A stretch of DNA of 64,000 nucleotides from Cavia porcellus (GCF_034190915.1 NW_026947489.1:62558001-62622000), one strand, 5' to 3'; positions 32,676 through 45,499 are shown, counted from the stretch's first letter. Notes: generated by a model not told the origin, from the letters alone. Program-made: numbers and translations.

Positions 32676-35160
32676 AGATCAAAAAGGCTACTAAATATTT
32701 GTTAGTGGAAAAATTCAAGAGGAAGAACTAGCAATTATAAATATATATGCACCAAATACAGGAGCACAGAACTACATAAGACAAATACTAAAGGAAATGA
32801 AAATCAAGCACACAAGAACACTATTGGGAAGTAATAAGGGACATTAATAGCCCTTTACCACAGAGATAGATCAACTAGACCAAATATCAGTAAAGAAATA
32901 ATAGAATTAAATGAAACTGGTGATCAAATGGACTTATTAGATGTTTACAGAGTCTTCCACCAACCACATCAGAATACAACATTTTTTTGAACTGCACATG
33001 GGATATTCTCCAAAATAGACCATAGATTAGCCAATAAAATTGAAATTATCCTATGCATATTATCTTACAATAATGCGATGAAATTGGAAATTAATAGCAA
33101 AAGAAATTGCAAAACCTGCAAAAAATATATGGAAATTGAATAACAACCTCCTGCACAATCAATAGGCTACATGTGAAACTAAACAAGAAATAAAGCAATA
33201 CTTACAATTCAATGGAATTGCAGATACAACACACCAAAACCTGTGAGATGCAATGAAAGTGGTCCTAAGAGGAAAATATATAGTAATAAATTGTCATATC
33301 AAGAAAATAGAATGAATACAAATAACCTAATGCTACACTTCAAGCTTCTAGATAAAGAAGAGCAAATGAAACCTGAAGCTCACAGGAAAGAGGAAATTAT
33401 AAAGATCAGAGCAGAAATTAATACATTTGAGACTAAAGAAAAAGTACAAAGAATTAATGAATCAAAGAGCTGTTTTTTGAGTGCATAAAGAAAAGTGATA
33501 AATCTCTATCCTACCTTATCAAGAAAAAGTAAGAAAGATACTCAAATTCATGTAATGAGGAATGAAAAGAAATAAATTACTACAGATCTCATAAACGTTA
33601 AAAAGATCATGAATATCTACCTTGAAAATCTTTACTCACATAGAGTGGAAAACACAGAGGGAATGGACAGATTTCTAGAGGTGTATGAACTACCAAAGCT
33701 CAATAAAGAAGATATAACAACTTTAAATAACCAAATTTTAACTACTGAAATTGAAAATGCAGTTAGAAACATACCAACATAAAAAATCCAACGTCCTGAT
33801 GGATTTGCAGCTGAATTCTACCAGAAACTTAGAGAAGATTTAATGCTATTCCTCAAACTCTTCAATGAAATTGAAAGGGAAGCAGTCCTTCCCAACTCAT
33901 TATTAAGGCAAGTATTATGCTGATACCAAAACCAGAGTAAGAACCAAACAAAAAGCAAAACTATAGGCCAATCTCACTAATGAACATTTATACAAAGAAT
34001 CTCAGTAAAATACTGGCAAATAGAATGCAGCAAAGCATCAAGAAGATTATACAACACAACTAAGTGAGATTTATCCCAGGAATGTAGGAATGGTTTAACA
34101 TAGGTAAATCAATAAGTGTAATATACCATATCAACATATTTCAAAACAAAAATCACATGGTCATCTCAATGAATGCAGAAAAATCTTTTTATAAAGTCCA
34201 ACACATGTTCATGATAAAAATGGTACAGAGACTCAGAATAGATGGTAACACCTCAATCTGATAAAGGCCATATGTGACAAACCAATCGCTGACATTTTAC
34301 TAACTGGACAAAAACTAAAAGCTCTAAAATCAGGAACAAGACAACAATGTCCACTATCAACAGTCCTACTCAGTATAGATCTGGAAATACCAGCCAGAGC
34401 AATCAGACAAGAGAAAGAAATAAAGATAGGAATAAAGATAGGAAAGGAAGAAGTTAAATTATCACTATTTGAAGGTGACATGATACTCTATATAGAAGAC
34501 CCCCAAAATTCTATTAAAAGACTATAGGAATTAATAAACAAATTCAGCTGTGTACCTAGATACAAAGTCAATACTCAGAAATCAATAGCATTCCTATACA
34601 CAAAAAATTCACTGAGACAGAAATTATGGAAATAACACTTTTGACAATAGCATCCAAAAAATTGAAATACTTAGGAATCAACCTAACAAAGAATGCAAAA
34701 TACATTTATGTTGAAAATTATACAACTCTAAAAGAGGAGATTGAAGAGGATATGAGGAAATGGAATTATATTCCTAGCTCTTGGTTAGGAAGAACTAACA
34801 TTGTGAAAATAGCCATACTCCCAAAACTGTTATAAAGTTTTAATACAATCCCAATCAAAATGCCATTAACATACTTCATGAATCTGAAGAAAACATCCCT
34901 AAAGTTCAATTGAAAACAGAAGAAACCTAGAATAGCAAAGGCAATTCTGGGCAACAAAGGCATGGTAAGAGGCAACACAATTCCTCACTTGAAATTATAC
35001 TATAAAGCTACAATGATAAAATCAACATGGGACTGGAAAAGAAACAGACCTGTGGATCAATGAAATAGATTAGAAGATGAAAACGTAACTACAAAGACAC
35101 TCAGCCACCTGATATTTGACAAAGGAGTTCAACATATTCACTGGAAGAGAGAAAGCTCTT
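32676..35160 (+). mobile_element. L1-E part 2: ORF2 middle
   Basis: Continues ORF2 from the HAL1-2 target duplication to the L1-F insertion point (CTGGAAGAGAGAAAGCTCTT). Contains the late endonuclease and the decayed RT. AT-rich with many stops. Confidence 0.85.
35147..35160 (+). repeat. Left target-site duplication of L1-F (14 bp)
   Basis: GAGAGAAAGCTCTT; the right copy at 42111-42124 reads GAGAGATAGCTCTT, one mismatch. Confidence 0.85.
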
Positions 35161-36574
35161 TTTCATTTAAAGGAAAAAAATAAAAACAGTATAAAGGTAC
35201 AAGTAATACAGAATTTCAAAAGAAAAATCAGTGAGAAATCACTAGTTAATAAATTACATATTGTCATCTTAGAAATAGTTGTTCAAGTTACAGGAATAAA
35301 GCATACAAAGTGGACATTCAAACAGTGAGACTGCAAATAGTAGTGTTCAATGATCCAACAAAAACCCAGCAATATAGTCACCTATCTTAACACACCTAAA
35401 CACACTTGCATTGTATCTTTAGAGCACTTTCTTTTCCTCTCTTTTTTACAATAACATTTACACATTTTGGGTTTTATTACTCCCACAGTCTTATTACATT
35501 TTTTTTGCAAGAGAATAAAACCAAATGTGACAAAACAAAGCAATCAGTCAAAACAAAGGATGGACATACCACATGATATAAAAACAGAATACAAGGTAAT
35601 CAACAATGATTTCCGTAATGCCTCTTGCTACCTTAAGCAGATTGTCTATATAACTAGGTATAATAAAATTACACAAAGCAGTACAGAACAAGACCAATAA
35701 AACCTAAACATTGGAGACATTACAGGAATTCAAAAAGAGATAATAGTCAAGCCAGAATTGGAGTCATAGTGAAACTTATTGCCTTCAAAGTAGTTGCATA
35801 TACCCTCAAGTGATACTATCAAACAAAACAGAACAAAGTAAAATCAGTCAAAACAAGATGGTGGGAGCAATACAGGGCTTCAAATCAAGTTAATAGGAAA
35901 TCAAAAAAGTTATTATAATATATTCTGCTAATTTTTTTGAATTTTTCCCTTAATTAAAAAAATAATAAATAAAAAATAAATAATTTTTTTTCACAAAATG
36001 GGGGAGATTCAGATAAAAGAGGACATAACAACATAACAATACAGGTCAAAGCATAACAATTTCAGCAACCTACTGCTTCACCACAAGATAACCTAACTTA
36101 ATAGTAGTTACCATAGGGTCTCTTTCCTTAAAATATTTGAGTATAACTTTGTATACTATGGCTTCAAACATATCAAGACACTGTGAAACCATTTAAGAGA
36201 ATGAAAGTATTACAGGGTATTTATAACCAGCTAATGGAAAATGAACAATGGTTTCTATATTATCACTTTGCCTATAACATTTTTTTATTTATACTATTAC
36301 ATATAATAAAATTCAGTAAGATACAACATGACAAAAACCAAAGGAGACAGAACAACGGTTTGGTGGGACTTCAAAACAAGATGATATTAAATCAGCACTA
36401 GCCCTTATGATGTCTTGTTTTCTTCAAAATAGCTGTTCATATCGTCACTGGCAATAATATCAAACAGCAAAGAATAAAGCCATTCCAGTTAATGAGTGAA
36501 AACGTTTTAAGGCTTCAAAGCCACATAATGGGGAATCATGATTACCACATACTTTTATATATTTGAACAATTTC

Positions 36575-39500
36575 TTACACTAGGGAAACTATTTGGTATT
36601 CCTACGTATGTGTTTCATTTATTTCACTTATGAGTATGGTCTCAAGCTGCATTCATTTATTTATAAATATATCAATGTGATCCTTCTTTACAGCTGAGTA
36701 GTATTCTATTGTATAAAATACAACTTTTTAATCCATTCCTCAGTTGATGGACACTCAGGTTGTTTCCAAGATCTGGCTATTACAAATTGTGTTGCTATAA
36801 ACATCAGTGCACATATATCACTGTGGTATAACATTTTAAATTCTTCTGGGAATAGGCCTAGAAGTGGGATAGTTGGAACAAATGGGACTTCCAATCCCAG
36901 GTTTTGAGAAATCTCCAAACTGACCTCCACAATGGTTGCACCAGTCTACACTCCTACCAACAGGGCAGGAGAGATCCTTTTTCCTCACAGCCTCTCCAGC
37001 ATTTGTTGTTGGTAGTTTTCTTGATCCTGGCCATTCTTTCAGGAGTGAGACGGAATCTCAGTGTGGTTATAATTTGCATTTCTCTAATGACTAATGATGA
37101 TGAACATTTTTTCATGTATTTAATTGCGATTTGTATTTGTTCATCTGACAAGTGTGTATTCTGCTCAGATGCCCATTTTTGGATTGGGTCTTTGAATTTT
37201 GTGGGTCTGATTTTTTAAAATTCTTTATATGTTTCAGACAGAAGTCCTTTGTCTGAGGGAGAGTTCACTAAGATTTTTTCCCAGTTTGTGGGTTTTCTTT
37301 TCACTATGCTGGTGATTTTTTTTGACATGCAGAAACTTTTAATAAGAGGTGGTCCCAGTTATTGATTCTGGGATGTATTTCCCATTTGGTTTGAGTCCTG
37401 TACATGAATTCTCTACCTAGCCCTATGTCTTCAAGGTTTCTACCCAATTTGTATTCCAATAGATTTAGTGTTTCTGTTTTAATATTCAGATCTTTGATCC
37501 ATTTAGATTTTAATTTAGTACATGGTGATAGGCATGGGTTTAGTTTTAGTTTTCTGTATATGGAGAGCCAGTTTTTCCAACACCATTTATTAAAGAGACA
37601 GTCATTTGGCTCCTTTATCAAAGATAAAGTGATTGTGTTTGAAGTTATGGTTGTATCTTCTAATCTATTCCCTTGATCTTCGGCTCTGTTTTGATTCCAC
37701 TACCATGTTAATTTTACTACATTCGCTTTGTAGTATAACTTCAAAAGGCAAGATTTGTGATGCCTCCTGCCTTGCCTTTGTTGGTTAGAAATGTTTTTGT
37801 ATTCTAGGTCTCTTCTTGCTCCAGATAATTTTAGGAGTGATTTCTCTAAATCTATGAGGTATGTTGGTGGTATTTTTATTGGGATTGCACTCAATCTGTA
37901 TAAGAGTTTTGGGAGAATGGCCATTTTTGCAATATTTATTCTTCCTATCCACGAAAAAGGGATGTCTTTCCATTTTCTGAGATCACCTTCAATTTCCTTT
38001 TTCAGTGTATTATAATTTACCCTGTATAGGTCTTTCACTTCTTTCATAAGAGTAGTTCCTAAATATTTCATTTTTTTTGGTTGCTAGTGTGAAGTGTGTG
38101 GCTTCTCTTCTTTCACTTTCTGTGATTTTGTTGTTAGTGTATAGTAATGCTATTGATTTTTGAGTATTGATTTTTGTATCCAGCTACATTGCTGAATTTA
38201 TTGATTATATCTAAGAGTCTTTCAATGGAGTTTAAGGGGTCTTCTATGTAGAGTAACATGTCATCTGCAAATAGTGATGATGTAACTTATTCTTTTTGCT
38301 ATATTTATCCCATTTATTTCTCTCTCTTGTCTAATTGCTCTGGCTTGTATTTCCAGCACTATATTAAATAGGAGTGGTGATAAAGGACATCCTTTCCTTG
38401 TGACTGATTTTAAAATAAAGGCCTTCGATTTTTGGCCATTTAGTATGATACTGGCTGTTGGTTTGTCATAGATGGCCATTATTATATTGAGGTAAAGACC
38501 ATCTATTCCAATTTTCTGTAAAGTTCTTATCATGAATGAATGCTGCACCTTATCAAAAGCTTTTTCTGCATCCATAGAAATGACCATGTGATTTTTACTT
38601 TTGGCTTTATTGATATGGTTGAATATGATTATTGATTTATGTATGTTGAACCATTCCTACATGCCTGGGATGAATCCCACTTGGTCATGGTGTATAATCT
38701 TCTTTATAATTTGCTGCATCCTATTTGCCATTATTTTATTGCAGATTTTTGCATCTGTGTTCATTAGGGAGATTGGTCTATAGTTCTCTTTTTTAGTTGA
38801 GTATTTCTCAGGTTTTGGTACTAGAGTAATATTTTCTTCCAGGAATGACTTAGGAAGGATTGCTTACTTTCAATTTCATTGAATAATTTGAACAGTGTCG
38901 GCGTTGTCTTCTTTTTATTTCTTGTAGCATTCTACAGTGAATCTGTCAGGGACTGGACTCTTCTTTGTAGGTAAGGACTTAATTACATTTTCAATTTCAT
39001 TATTAGAAATTGGATGGTTTAGCAGTTTTCCATCCTCTTGACCTAGCTTTGGTACTTCATATGTTACTAGGAATTGTCTATTCCTTCTGTGTTATCAAAC
39101 CTTTGATAGTACAGGTTTTTAAAATAGATGTTGATGATCTTCTGTATTTCGAGTCTGTAGTGATTTTGTCTTTTCATTTCTTATGGCATGAATTTGAGCT
39201 TTTGATTCCCTTTTTAAATAAAGTTGACTAGGGGCTTATCAATTTATTTATTCTTTCAAAGAACCAACTCTTTGATTCATTGATTCTTTGGGTTGTTTTC
39301 TTGGTCTCTATGGCATTGATTTCTTCTCTGATTTTTACAATTTCCTCTTCTTTTAGCTTTTGGCTAGACTTGCTCTTTTTCTAGATGTTTCAGGTGTAGC
39401 ATTAGGTTATTTGTTTGTATTCGTTCTGTTTTCCTGATGTGGGAACTCAGTGCAATAATTTTTCCTCTGAGGACAGATTTCACTGCATCCCACAGATTCC

Positions 39501-40370
39501 ACTATTTTATTTGTATTTTCATTTTCTTGTAGGTATTGTTTAATTTCTTCTTTAATTTCCCCTGTGACACACTGATTACTCAAGACTGTGTTATTCAGTT
39601 TCCATTTGTTTGTGGTATTTTTACAGTATCTTCTATCATAAATACCATTTCATAGCGCTATGATCCAATAACATGCAAGGGATAATTTCAACTCTTTTGC
39701 ATTTATTTAAATATGTTCTGTAAGCTAATATATGGTCTATTTTAGAGAATGACCCATGTACTGCTGAAAAGAATGTGTATTCTGATGTTGGATGGCACAC
39801 TCTGTATATGTCTATCAAGTCCATTTGTTCACAGGTGTGATTCAGTTCTGTTATTTGTTTGCTGATTTTCTGTCTGGTTTATCTGTCCCTTGGTGTCAAT
39901 GGTGTGTTAAGGACTCCTGTTATAATTGTGTTGCTGATAATTTTATTTTTCTTTTCTGTTTATAGTTGTTGTATATAACTGGGTGCTCTGGAATTTGTTG
40001 CACATATATTTAAGATAGATATCTCTTCCTCTTGAAGTTTTCCCCTAACCAGTATGTAGTGACCTTCTTTGTCTCTTCTGATCATTATTGGTTTAAAGTT
40101 CACATTGTCTGCAAACAGAATGGCTACTCCTGCTTTTTTTGTGTGTTTCTGTTGCGTGAAGTATTGTTTTTCATCCTTTGACTTTCAGTCTGTGAGTATC
40201 CTTTTGGGTTAGATAGGTTTCTTGTAGACAGCGTATGGTTGCATTTTGTTTCTTGATCCATTCTTCCAGTCTGTTTCTTTTCATTGGTGCGTTGAGACCA
40301 TTTACATTAATGGTTATAACTTTTATATGTTATTTTATTGTTGACAACTTATCTTTCTGCTGTTGCCTCT
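36575..40370 (-). pseudogene. L1-F ORF2, multiply broken
   Basis: Endonuclease end readable at 39824-39636 (MDLIDIYRVCHPTSEYTFFSAVHGSFSKIDHILAYR, a gap at PT-T). RT at 38587-38261 ([27 protein letters not shown]); the FADD box codons are intact at 38260-38271 but shifted out of the preceding frame. RT thumb at 38071-37700, then 37621-37304, knuckle region 37151-36954 (CWRGCEEKGSLLPCW: His replaced by Pro) and end 36930-36706. The start context reads GAGGCAACAG where other copies have GATGCAACAG, so the initiator ATG appears lost. Confidence 0.85.
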
Positions 40371-40387
40371 TTATCTTTCTGTTCTGT

Positions 40388-41443
40388 TTAATTATATGTT
40401 TTGCTTAATCTTTTTTTCCTAAGTGTATCTAAACTGTCTTACTATATTCTTGCAGGGTTGGCTTGGTGATCATGAAGTTCTTTAGCTGCTCTTTGTCATG
40501 GAAGTATCTTCTTTTTCCATCAGTTTTGAAGGACAGTTTTTCAGGGTACATCAGGCTAGGTTGGAAATCATTTTCCTTTAGGATCTGGGATACTTCACTC
40601 CATGCTCTTCTTGACTTTATTGTTTGTGCTGAGAAGTCTTCTGTGATTCTGATAGGTTTTCCTTTATAAGTGATCTGTCTTTTCTCTCTGACAGCTTTTA
40701 ATATTCTATTCTTATGTTTGATTTCTGGGATGGTGATTATTATATGTCTGGGTGTAGTTTTATTTTGATTATGACTATTTGGAGTTCTATATGCTTCTCT
40801 GATCCTGATGTTGTTTTCCCATCTCAGTTTTGGGAAATTTGCAGCCATTACTTCTCCAAATATCCTCTTGACATTCTTTATGTTGTCCCCTTGTTTTTCA
40901 TTAATACGTATCAATCTTATGTTGTTTTGGGGTTTTTTGTGGCATCTTCTAGTTGTTGAATTGATATTTCCTAATTCTTTGTTATTTTTAAAAGATCTTT
41001 CATTTCCTGTTCCCTAGCTGCAATCTTGTCTTCAAGGTCTGAAATTCTATCTTCACTTTCATTGAGGCAGTTTTTTCAGCTTTCAGTTGAATTTTTGATT
41101 TCCTGTGTATCTCTGTGCATCTGCTTTATGTATTCTCTCTGTTTCTTATATTGCTCATCTAGGGATTCTATCTTTTTGTTTATTTCCTCCATTTTTTAAC
41201 TGTGTTTTCTTTAGATATATTCAGCATCTCTTTCATTTCTTTTATCATTTCTTCTTTTACCTGGGAGATTATTTCTAGTTTGAATTCCTTTAAAGCTTCC
41301 CAGATTGGCTTGATTATTTCAGTTGGTATTATGTCCAGTATTTGAGGTATATTGCATATATTTTCTTCTATATACATTGTTCCTAAGGTTTCCTTGGATT
41401 GGCTGGAGGTTTGAGATTGTAATTTGGTCTTTTGTTTTTTCAT
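40388..41443 (-). pseudogene. L1-F ORF1, frameshifted
   Basis: Starts MKKQKTKLQSQTSSQ at 41443 and is open for 87 codons (N-terminus and early coiled coil). It is then broken across the mid coiled coil (about 40915-41180) and open again for 161 codons (40914-40429): IRINEKQGDNIKN (RRM), PRHIIITIPEIKHKNRILKAVRE and YKGKPIRITEDFSAQTIKS (C-terminal domain). Family length about 340. Confidence 0.85.
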
Positions 41444-41639
41444 TTTTCTATATTTCTGTGTTTCAAGTGTTTTGAGTGTTATTGTAAGGCTTCCTCAGGG
41501 TCTGTTGGAAATCCTCTTCTATGCCCTCAGCTCCTGGGACTCTGGCACCCAGTTCCCTGGTGTGATAGAGGGTCACTGGGGGTGGAGCAGGCCAGTGCAA
41601 GCCCAGTCTCTGGAACCGATGGTACCTGCCTGCTTCCTT

Positions 41640-42110
41640 AGCACTCCACAGTCTGCCTAGCACACTCAGGAAAGAGGAGGCAGATGCCTGCTTGTGAGAC
41701 CTGCCATGCTGCTCCAGTGCACCTGGAGACTAAGAGGTTCTCTGGCCAGGACTGAGAGAGGGTCCCAAACTAGCTTGGCTTGGGGGAAATTGCATAGGGC
41801 ACTTATGCCAGGACACCAGGCCTCTGGAACCGGTGGTGCCTGCCTTCTTGCTTAGAACTCCACAGTCCTCCAAGCACGGCCGGGAATGGGGAGACTGATG
41901 CAAGCATCCCAGACCCAGAGCTGTTCCAGTGCCCCTGGAAGCTGCGAAGGTCCCAAACAAGCTGGACTTGGGGAAAGTGTGTGGGGCACTCATGCCAGGC
42001 TGCCAGGCCTCTGGAACTGGTGGCGCCCGCCTGCTTGCTTAGAACTCCACAGTCCTCCAAGCACAGCCAGGAATAGGGAGGCCAATGCAGGCTCCACAGA
42101 TCCTCTGAGA
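41640..42110 (-). repeat. Tandem ~187-214-bp units in the L1-F 5' UTR
   Basis: The landmark ACTCCACAGTC recurs at 41643, 41857 and 42044 (steps 214 and 187). Two of these are followed by CTCCAAGCAC(A/G)GCC(G/A)GGAAT. The units share short words with the L1-B monomer (CTCCACAGTCCTCCA, GCCTCTGGAAC) but differ in length and arrangement. GC-rich and directly upstream of ORF1. Promoter role inferred. Confidence 0.75.
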
Positions 42111-42124
42111 GAGAGATAGCTCTT
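42111..42124 (+). repeat. Right target-site duplication of L1-F
   Basis: GAGAGATAGCTCTT; L1-E ORF2 resumes after it. Confidence 0.85.
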
Positions 42125-43475
42125 TAATAAATTGTGTTGGAAAAACTGGCTCTCCACATGCTGAAGAATGAAACTAAACCCATGCCTAAACTAAACTAAA
42201 GTCAAAATGGGTCAAAAATCTAAATACTACAGCAGAAATACTAAATCTACTAGAAAACAAGTTAGGTAGAAATCTTGGAGATATAGGGTAGACAAAAATT
42301 CATGAACAAAACACTCCACACAGGAAATACTTCAAAGAATCAACAACTGTCTCAAATTATTAAAAAGTTTTTGCACTTTAAAAGAAATCACCAACAAATT
42401 GAAAAGAAAATCCACAGAATGGGAAAGCATTTTAGCCAGAAACCCCTCAGACAAATGATTTACATCCCCAGAACATATAAAAAAATGAAAAACATTAAGC
42501 CCCCCAAACTCAAAGACCCTCTCCAAAAATGATCATCTGAGATGAACACAGCATTCTCAGATAAAGACATACAAATGGCAAATAAACACATGAAGAAATG
42601 TTCACCATCACTAATCATTCAAGAAATACAAATTAAAACAGCATTGAGTTTTCATCTCACTCCAGAAAGAATAGCTGCCATCAAGAAATCAAATGATAAC
42701 AAATGTTGGTGAGGCTGTGGTAAAGAAGGAACACTGCTCCACTGTTGGTGAGAGTGTAGACTAGTGCAACCACTATGGAAATCAGTATGGAGAATTTTCA
42801 CAAAACTAGGTTTGAAAGTTTCATTCAACTCAGCTATTCCCCTCCTGGACATTTTCCCAGAAACTTTGAAAAGGTCATATCACGGTAATGTATGTGCACT
42901 CATGTTTATAGCAGTGCAATTTGTAATAGCTAAATCTTGGAAGCAACTCACATACCAATCAACCACAGAATGGATAAAAAACATTTGATATTTTTATACA
43001 GTGAGAGATTACTCAGCTATAAAAAAGGATGATCTTGACACCCTCATAGGCAAATGGAGACAACTTGAGGCTATCCTCATTAGTGAAATAAGTAAGAATC
43101 ATATTTATGAATATCACATTGTGTCTCTAGTGTAAAAAGAAATAATAAATGTAGGAGTAATAAAGCCCAAAATGTGTAATTGATATTATAAAAAAGGCAG
43201 GATAAGAAAGTGTTCTAAAGAATATAACTGCATGTATGTTTAACCGGGTAGGATTGATAACCATATTACTAAGTTTTTGTTGAACATTTGAACAGAACTG
43301 TTTGCAGTCTTGCTATTTCGATGTCCACTTTGTATGCTTTACCTTTGTAACTTGAACAATTATTTCTAAGAAGAGAATATGTAATTATCAACTAGTGATT
43401 TCTTATTGTTCTTTTTTTTGAAATTATTATCTCACCCTTGTTATGTTTTTTCTTTAAATAAAAACTTATAGAATA
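42111..43475 (+). mobile_element. L1-E part 3: ORF2 end and short 3' UTR
   Basis: Resumes as TTTAATAAATTGTGTTGGAA (the ORF2 segment after the RT), runs to the ORF2 stop at 43132-43134, and ends in a short (about 340 bp) 3' UTR with TTTAAATAAAAACTTATAG near 43455-43475. The 3' UTR lacks the four internal units seen in the other L1s. Confidence 0.85.
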
Positions 43476-43919
43476 CATGTAAAAGAGAAAGAAAATAATT
43501 GGCACCTTCTCTCTGAGTACTTAACAGTTTTATTTTATTTTTCATGGAGTTTTATTTAAATTTAGATCTGTTAACATGCTCTGTCAAGTTCCTGAAGCTA
43601 GACAATGTGTCATGCTGGCCTCAGAGTTGGATCTCTGAGATTGAAAATGTACCTGGCACACATGATTCACTTCAAAATTTATTATGGGGAAAGTAAATGA
43701 GTGAATGAATCATACTTGTCCTTATGTGGTTGCACTGTTTAAAATTCTTATGTTCAAACTTTTCTGTTTACCTGTTTTCATTCCTATCTCTGTTTTGGTC
43801 CTTTTATGAATATTTTATTTCCGATTTACTAACACAACTCTTGCCCATCCAGAACACTCAACTCCTAATTTTTGTGAAGCTTCTATGAAAGTTGCACATG
43901 GAAAAATTATTAGGGATCA
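43476..43919. other. No recognisable feature
   Basis: AT-rich unassigned sequence between L1-E and the SINE. Confidence 0.5.
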
Positions 43920-43934
43920 GAATGAAACTCCACA
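43920..43934 (+). repeat. Left target-site duplication of the SINE
   Basis: GAATGAAACTCCACA, identical to 44028-44042. Confidence 0.95.
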
Positions 43935-44027
43935 GGGCTGGGGATTTAGCTCAGCGGTATAAGCGCCTGCCTTGCAAGTAGGCAGTCGTGAGTTCAATCC
44001 CTGGTACTGATTAGAAAAAAAAAAAAA
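43935..44027 (+). mobile_element. ID-like SINE, complete, with A tail
   Basis: 93 bp: GGGCTGGGGATTTAGCTCAG head with an A-box-like TAGCTCAGCGG, a B-box-like GAGTTCAATCC (43990-44000), a short linker and a run of 13 A residues. Flanked by a perfect 15-bp target duplication. The head resembles the tRNA-Ala-derived rodent ID family. Such SINEs are transcribed by RNA polymerase III and mobilised by L1 ORF2p (family knowledge). It is the cleanest SINE copy here and the best consensus guide for 7856-7992 and 30366-30412. Confidence 0.95.
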
Positions 44028-44042
44028 GAATGAAACTCCACA
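44028..44042 (+). repeat. Right target-site duplication of the SINE
   Basis: GAATGAAACTCCACA directly after the A tail. Confidence 0.95.
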
Positions 44043-44725
44043 AAGTACATCTCTTTGGTGGATTGAGACCTTTGAAAGGAAGGAATTGGGGAGCCTCAGA
44101 AGCAATATCTCTCTCACCTTTCTCTAGCAATTTTCTCATGAATTATTTTCACCCTCAAAGCTAGATTCATAACGTCTCATTCAACTTCTTATCATCATAT
44201 ACACACAAATGTCCCAAATAATTCATAATCTAGAAATAGATCTCTGGCCTTCTACCACCATTTCTGTGTATAATCTGTACTTCTTGTGAAAGTATGCCAT
44301 TTAATCTTCATTCTAGAAGGGTCTCAAAGTGTACCCAAATGTTACACAGAAAGCCCAGGTAGTAAATGACAGAATGTGTATTCTTCTCTCCTCAGTGATC
44401 ATCATTCCACCAATCCCCTTCTCCTAATGGCAGTGTTTTAGTGTGGTCTATTTTTAATTGAACATTTAAATAAAATAACTTTATTCATATCTATATTCCT
44501 TCATTTCAACAGTTCTGTTCACCATGTAAAACTTTTTTTAAAAATTGCATCAAACTTAGTCATGTGTAATAAGATTTGTTTTAGTATCTAGATGTATGCC
44601 TAGGATATATTTTCATTACTTTCATTTGACTACAAACATTACTCCCTCATTCTGAGAGTCACTGCATCAATTAAGCAAATTAATTTTCAAGTTTTCTGTC
44701 TTCTTTTACCCAGTTATTTTTAAAC
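44043..44725. other. No recognisable feature
   Basis: AT-rich non-coding sequence with no recognised repeat or exon. Confidence 0.45.
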
Positions 44726-44729
44726 TGTA

Positions 44730-45020
44730 ATATGAAGGAGACATGTGATATATAACCTTCTGAAAATGGCTTATTCTATTAATATTATAATACCTTGTAG
44801 CATCCATTTGATTTTTTTATAGCTGGATCAAATGATATTTCTCTTTTCAGTTTTGTTGAGATCCTCCATACCTGTTGCTATACTGACTACAATAGTTTGC
44901 TCTCCCATCAAAAATGGAAGAAGTTTACTTTCTCTCTCATCCTTGTCAATACTCATTGCTTTTGTATTAACATTCATGTATTATAGATAGCATGTATTAT
45001 AATGCTGTGCTTTGATCCAG
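44730..45020 (-). mobile_element. Ancient L1 ORF2 3' fragment
   Basis: On + the order 'GGCTTATTCTATTAATATTATAATACC', 'TAGCATCCAT', 'AGCTGGATCAAATG', 'GTTGAGATCCTCCATACCTG', 'CTCCCATCAAAAATGGAAGAAG', 'CTCTCATCCTTGTCAATACTC' follows the reverse complement of an old mammalian L1 C-terminus. Highly diverged, no frame. Confidence 0.55.
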
Positions 45021-45465
45021 CCTGTCATTTTGTGTCACTTAATTAAGAATTATGACAGTTTCATTAAGTAGTTTAAATTCCCTATATTAATTTATTTCAC
45101 TTTGTTATTTTTCTAGTGTTTGTTTCATACCTGCATTTTGTTTTATTTTAGCTATTCTCTTAATCTCAAGACTGAGATTCCCCACTAACTCTGTTTTAAG
45201 TATTTTTGTAATAATTTTTGCAATACTTGCTCATGTGTTTCTTCATATTTTCCTTTGACATTATTTGTTTTTCTTCAGTTTGACAAGGTACAGTATTGGA
45301 AGTTTGCAATTATTTTCATCAGGGCTTGAAATTCTTGGGTTATTTTTAACCACTGAGTTAATTGTTAGTGACTTAGCATTTCTTTGTATTTGCTTTGAAT
45401 AGTCTATATCTAAATTTCTTGCCAATGTCACCATGGTATGCTATGAGGAGTTTCTTTTATGGTCA
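45021..45465. other. No confident assignment
   Basis: AT-rich. Some phrases could be very old L1 text, but none could be assigned. L1-H begins to the right. Confidence 0.35.
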
Positions 45466-45499
45466 GGTTTATTTGATAGCAGCAGAAGTGAAATTGTGC

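Larger units (their letters stand above)
35161..42110 (-). mobile_element. L1-F: full-length LINE-1 inserted antisense into L1-E
   Basis: 6,950 bp. Leftwards from 42110: a tandem-unit 5' UTR, ORF1 (40388-41443), ORF2 (36575-40370) and a 3' UTR of about 1.4 kb ending in an A-rich tail at the left duplication. Removing it rejoins L1-E ORF2 text (ctggaagagagatagctct | ttaataaa...). A wholly non-truncated insertion, carrying a 5' UTR unit type (187-214 bp) not seen in the other elements. Confidence 0.93.
29327..43134 (+). pseudogene. L1-E ORF2, split in three by later insertions
   Basis: Piece 1 (29336-29607): endonuclease start (ISINVNSLSSPIKRDRL; TICCIQEIHL). Piece 2 (32676-35160): rest of the endonuclease, then RT with the catalytic box reading FEGD instead of FADD at 34468-34479, and RT thumb (34626-34835). 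Piece 3 (42111-43134): C-terminal part with a knuckle region (about 42700-42760, CW*GCGKEGTLLHCW*EC) and the usual end. Many stops. The intervening 29608-32675 (HAL1-2) and 35161-42110 (L1-F) are not part of this gene. Function lost. Confidence 0.8.

Noticed and set aside
43935..44010. tRNA gene
   Set aside because: The head is tRNA-like, but it carries an A tail and target-site duplications and lacks a proper acceptor stem; it is a SINE.
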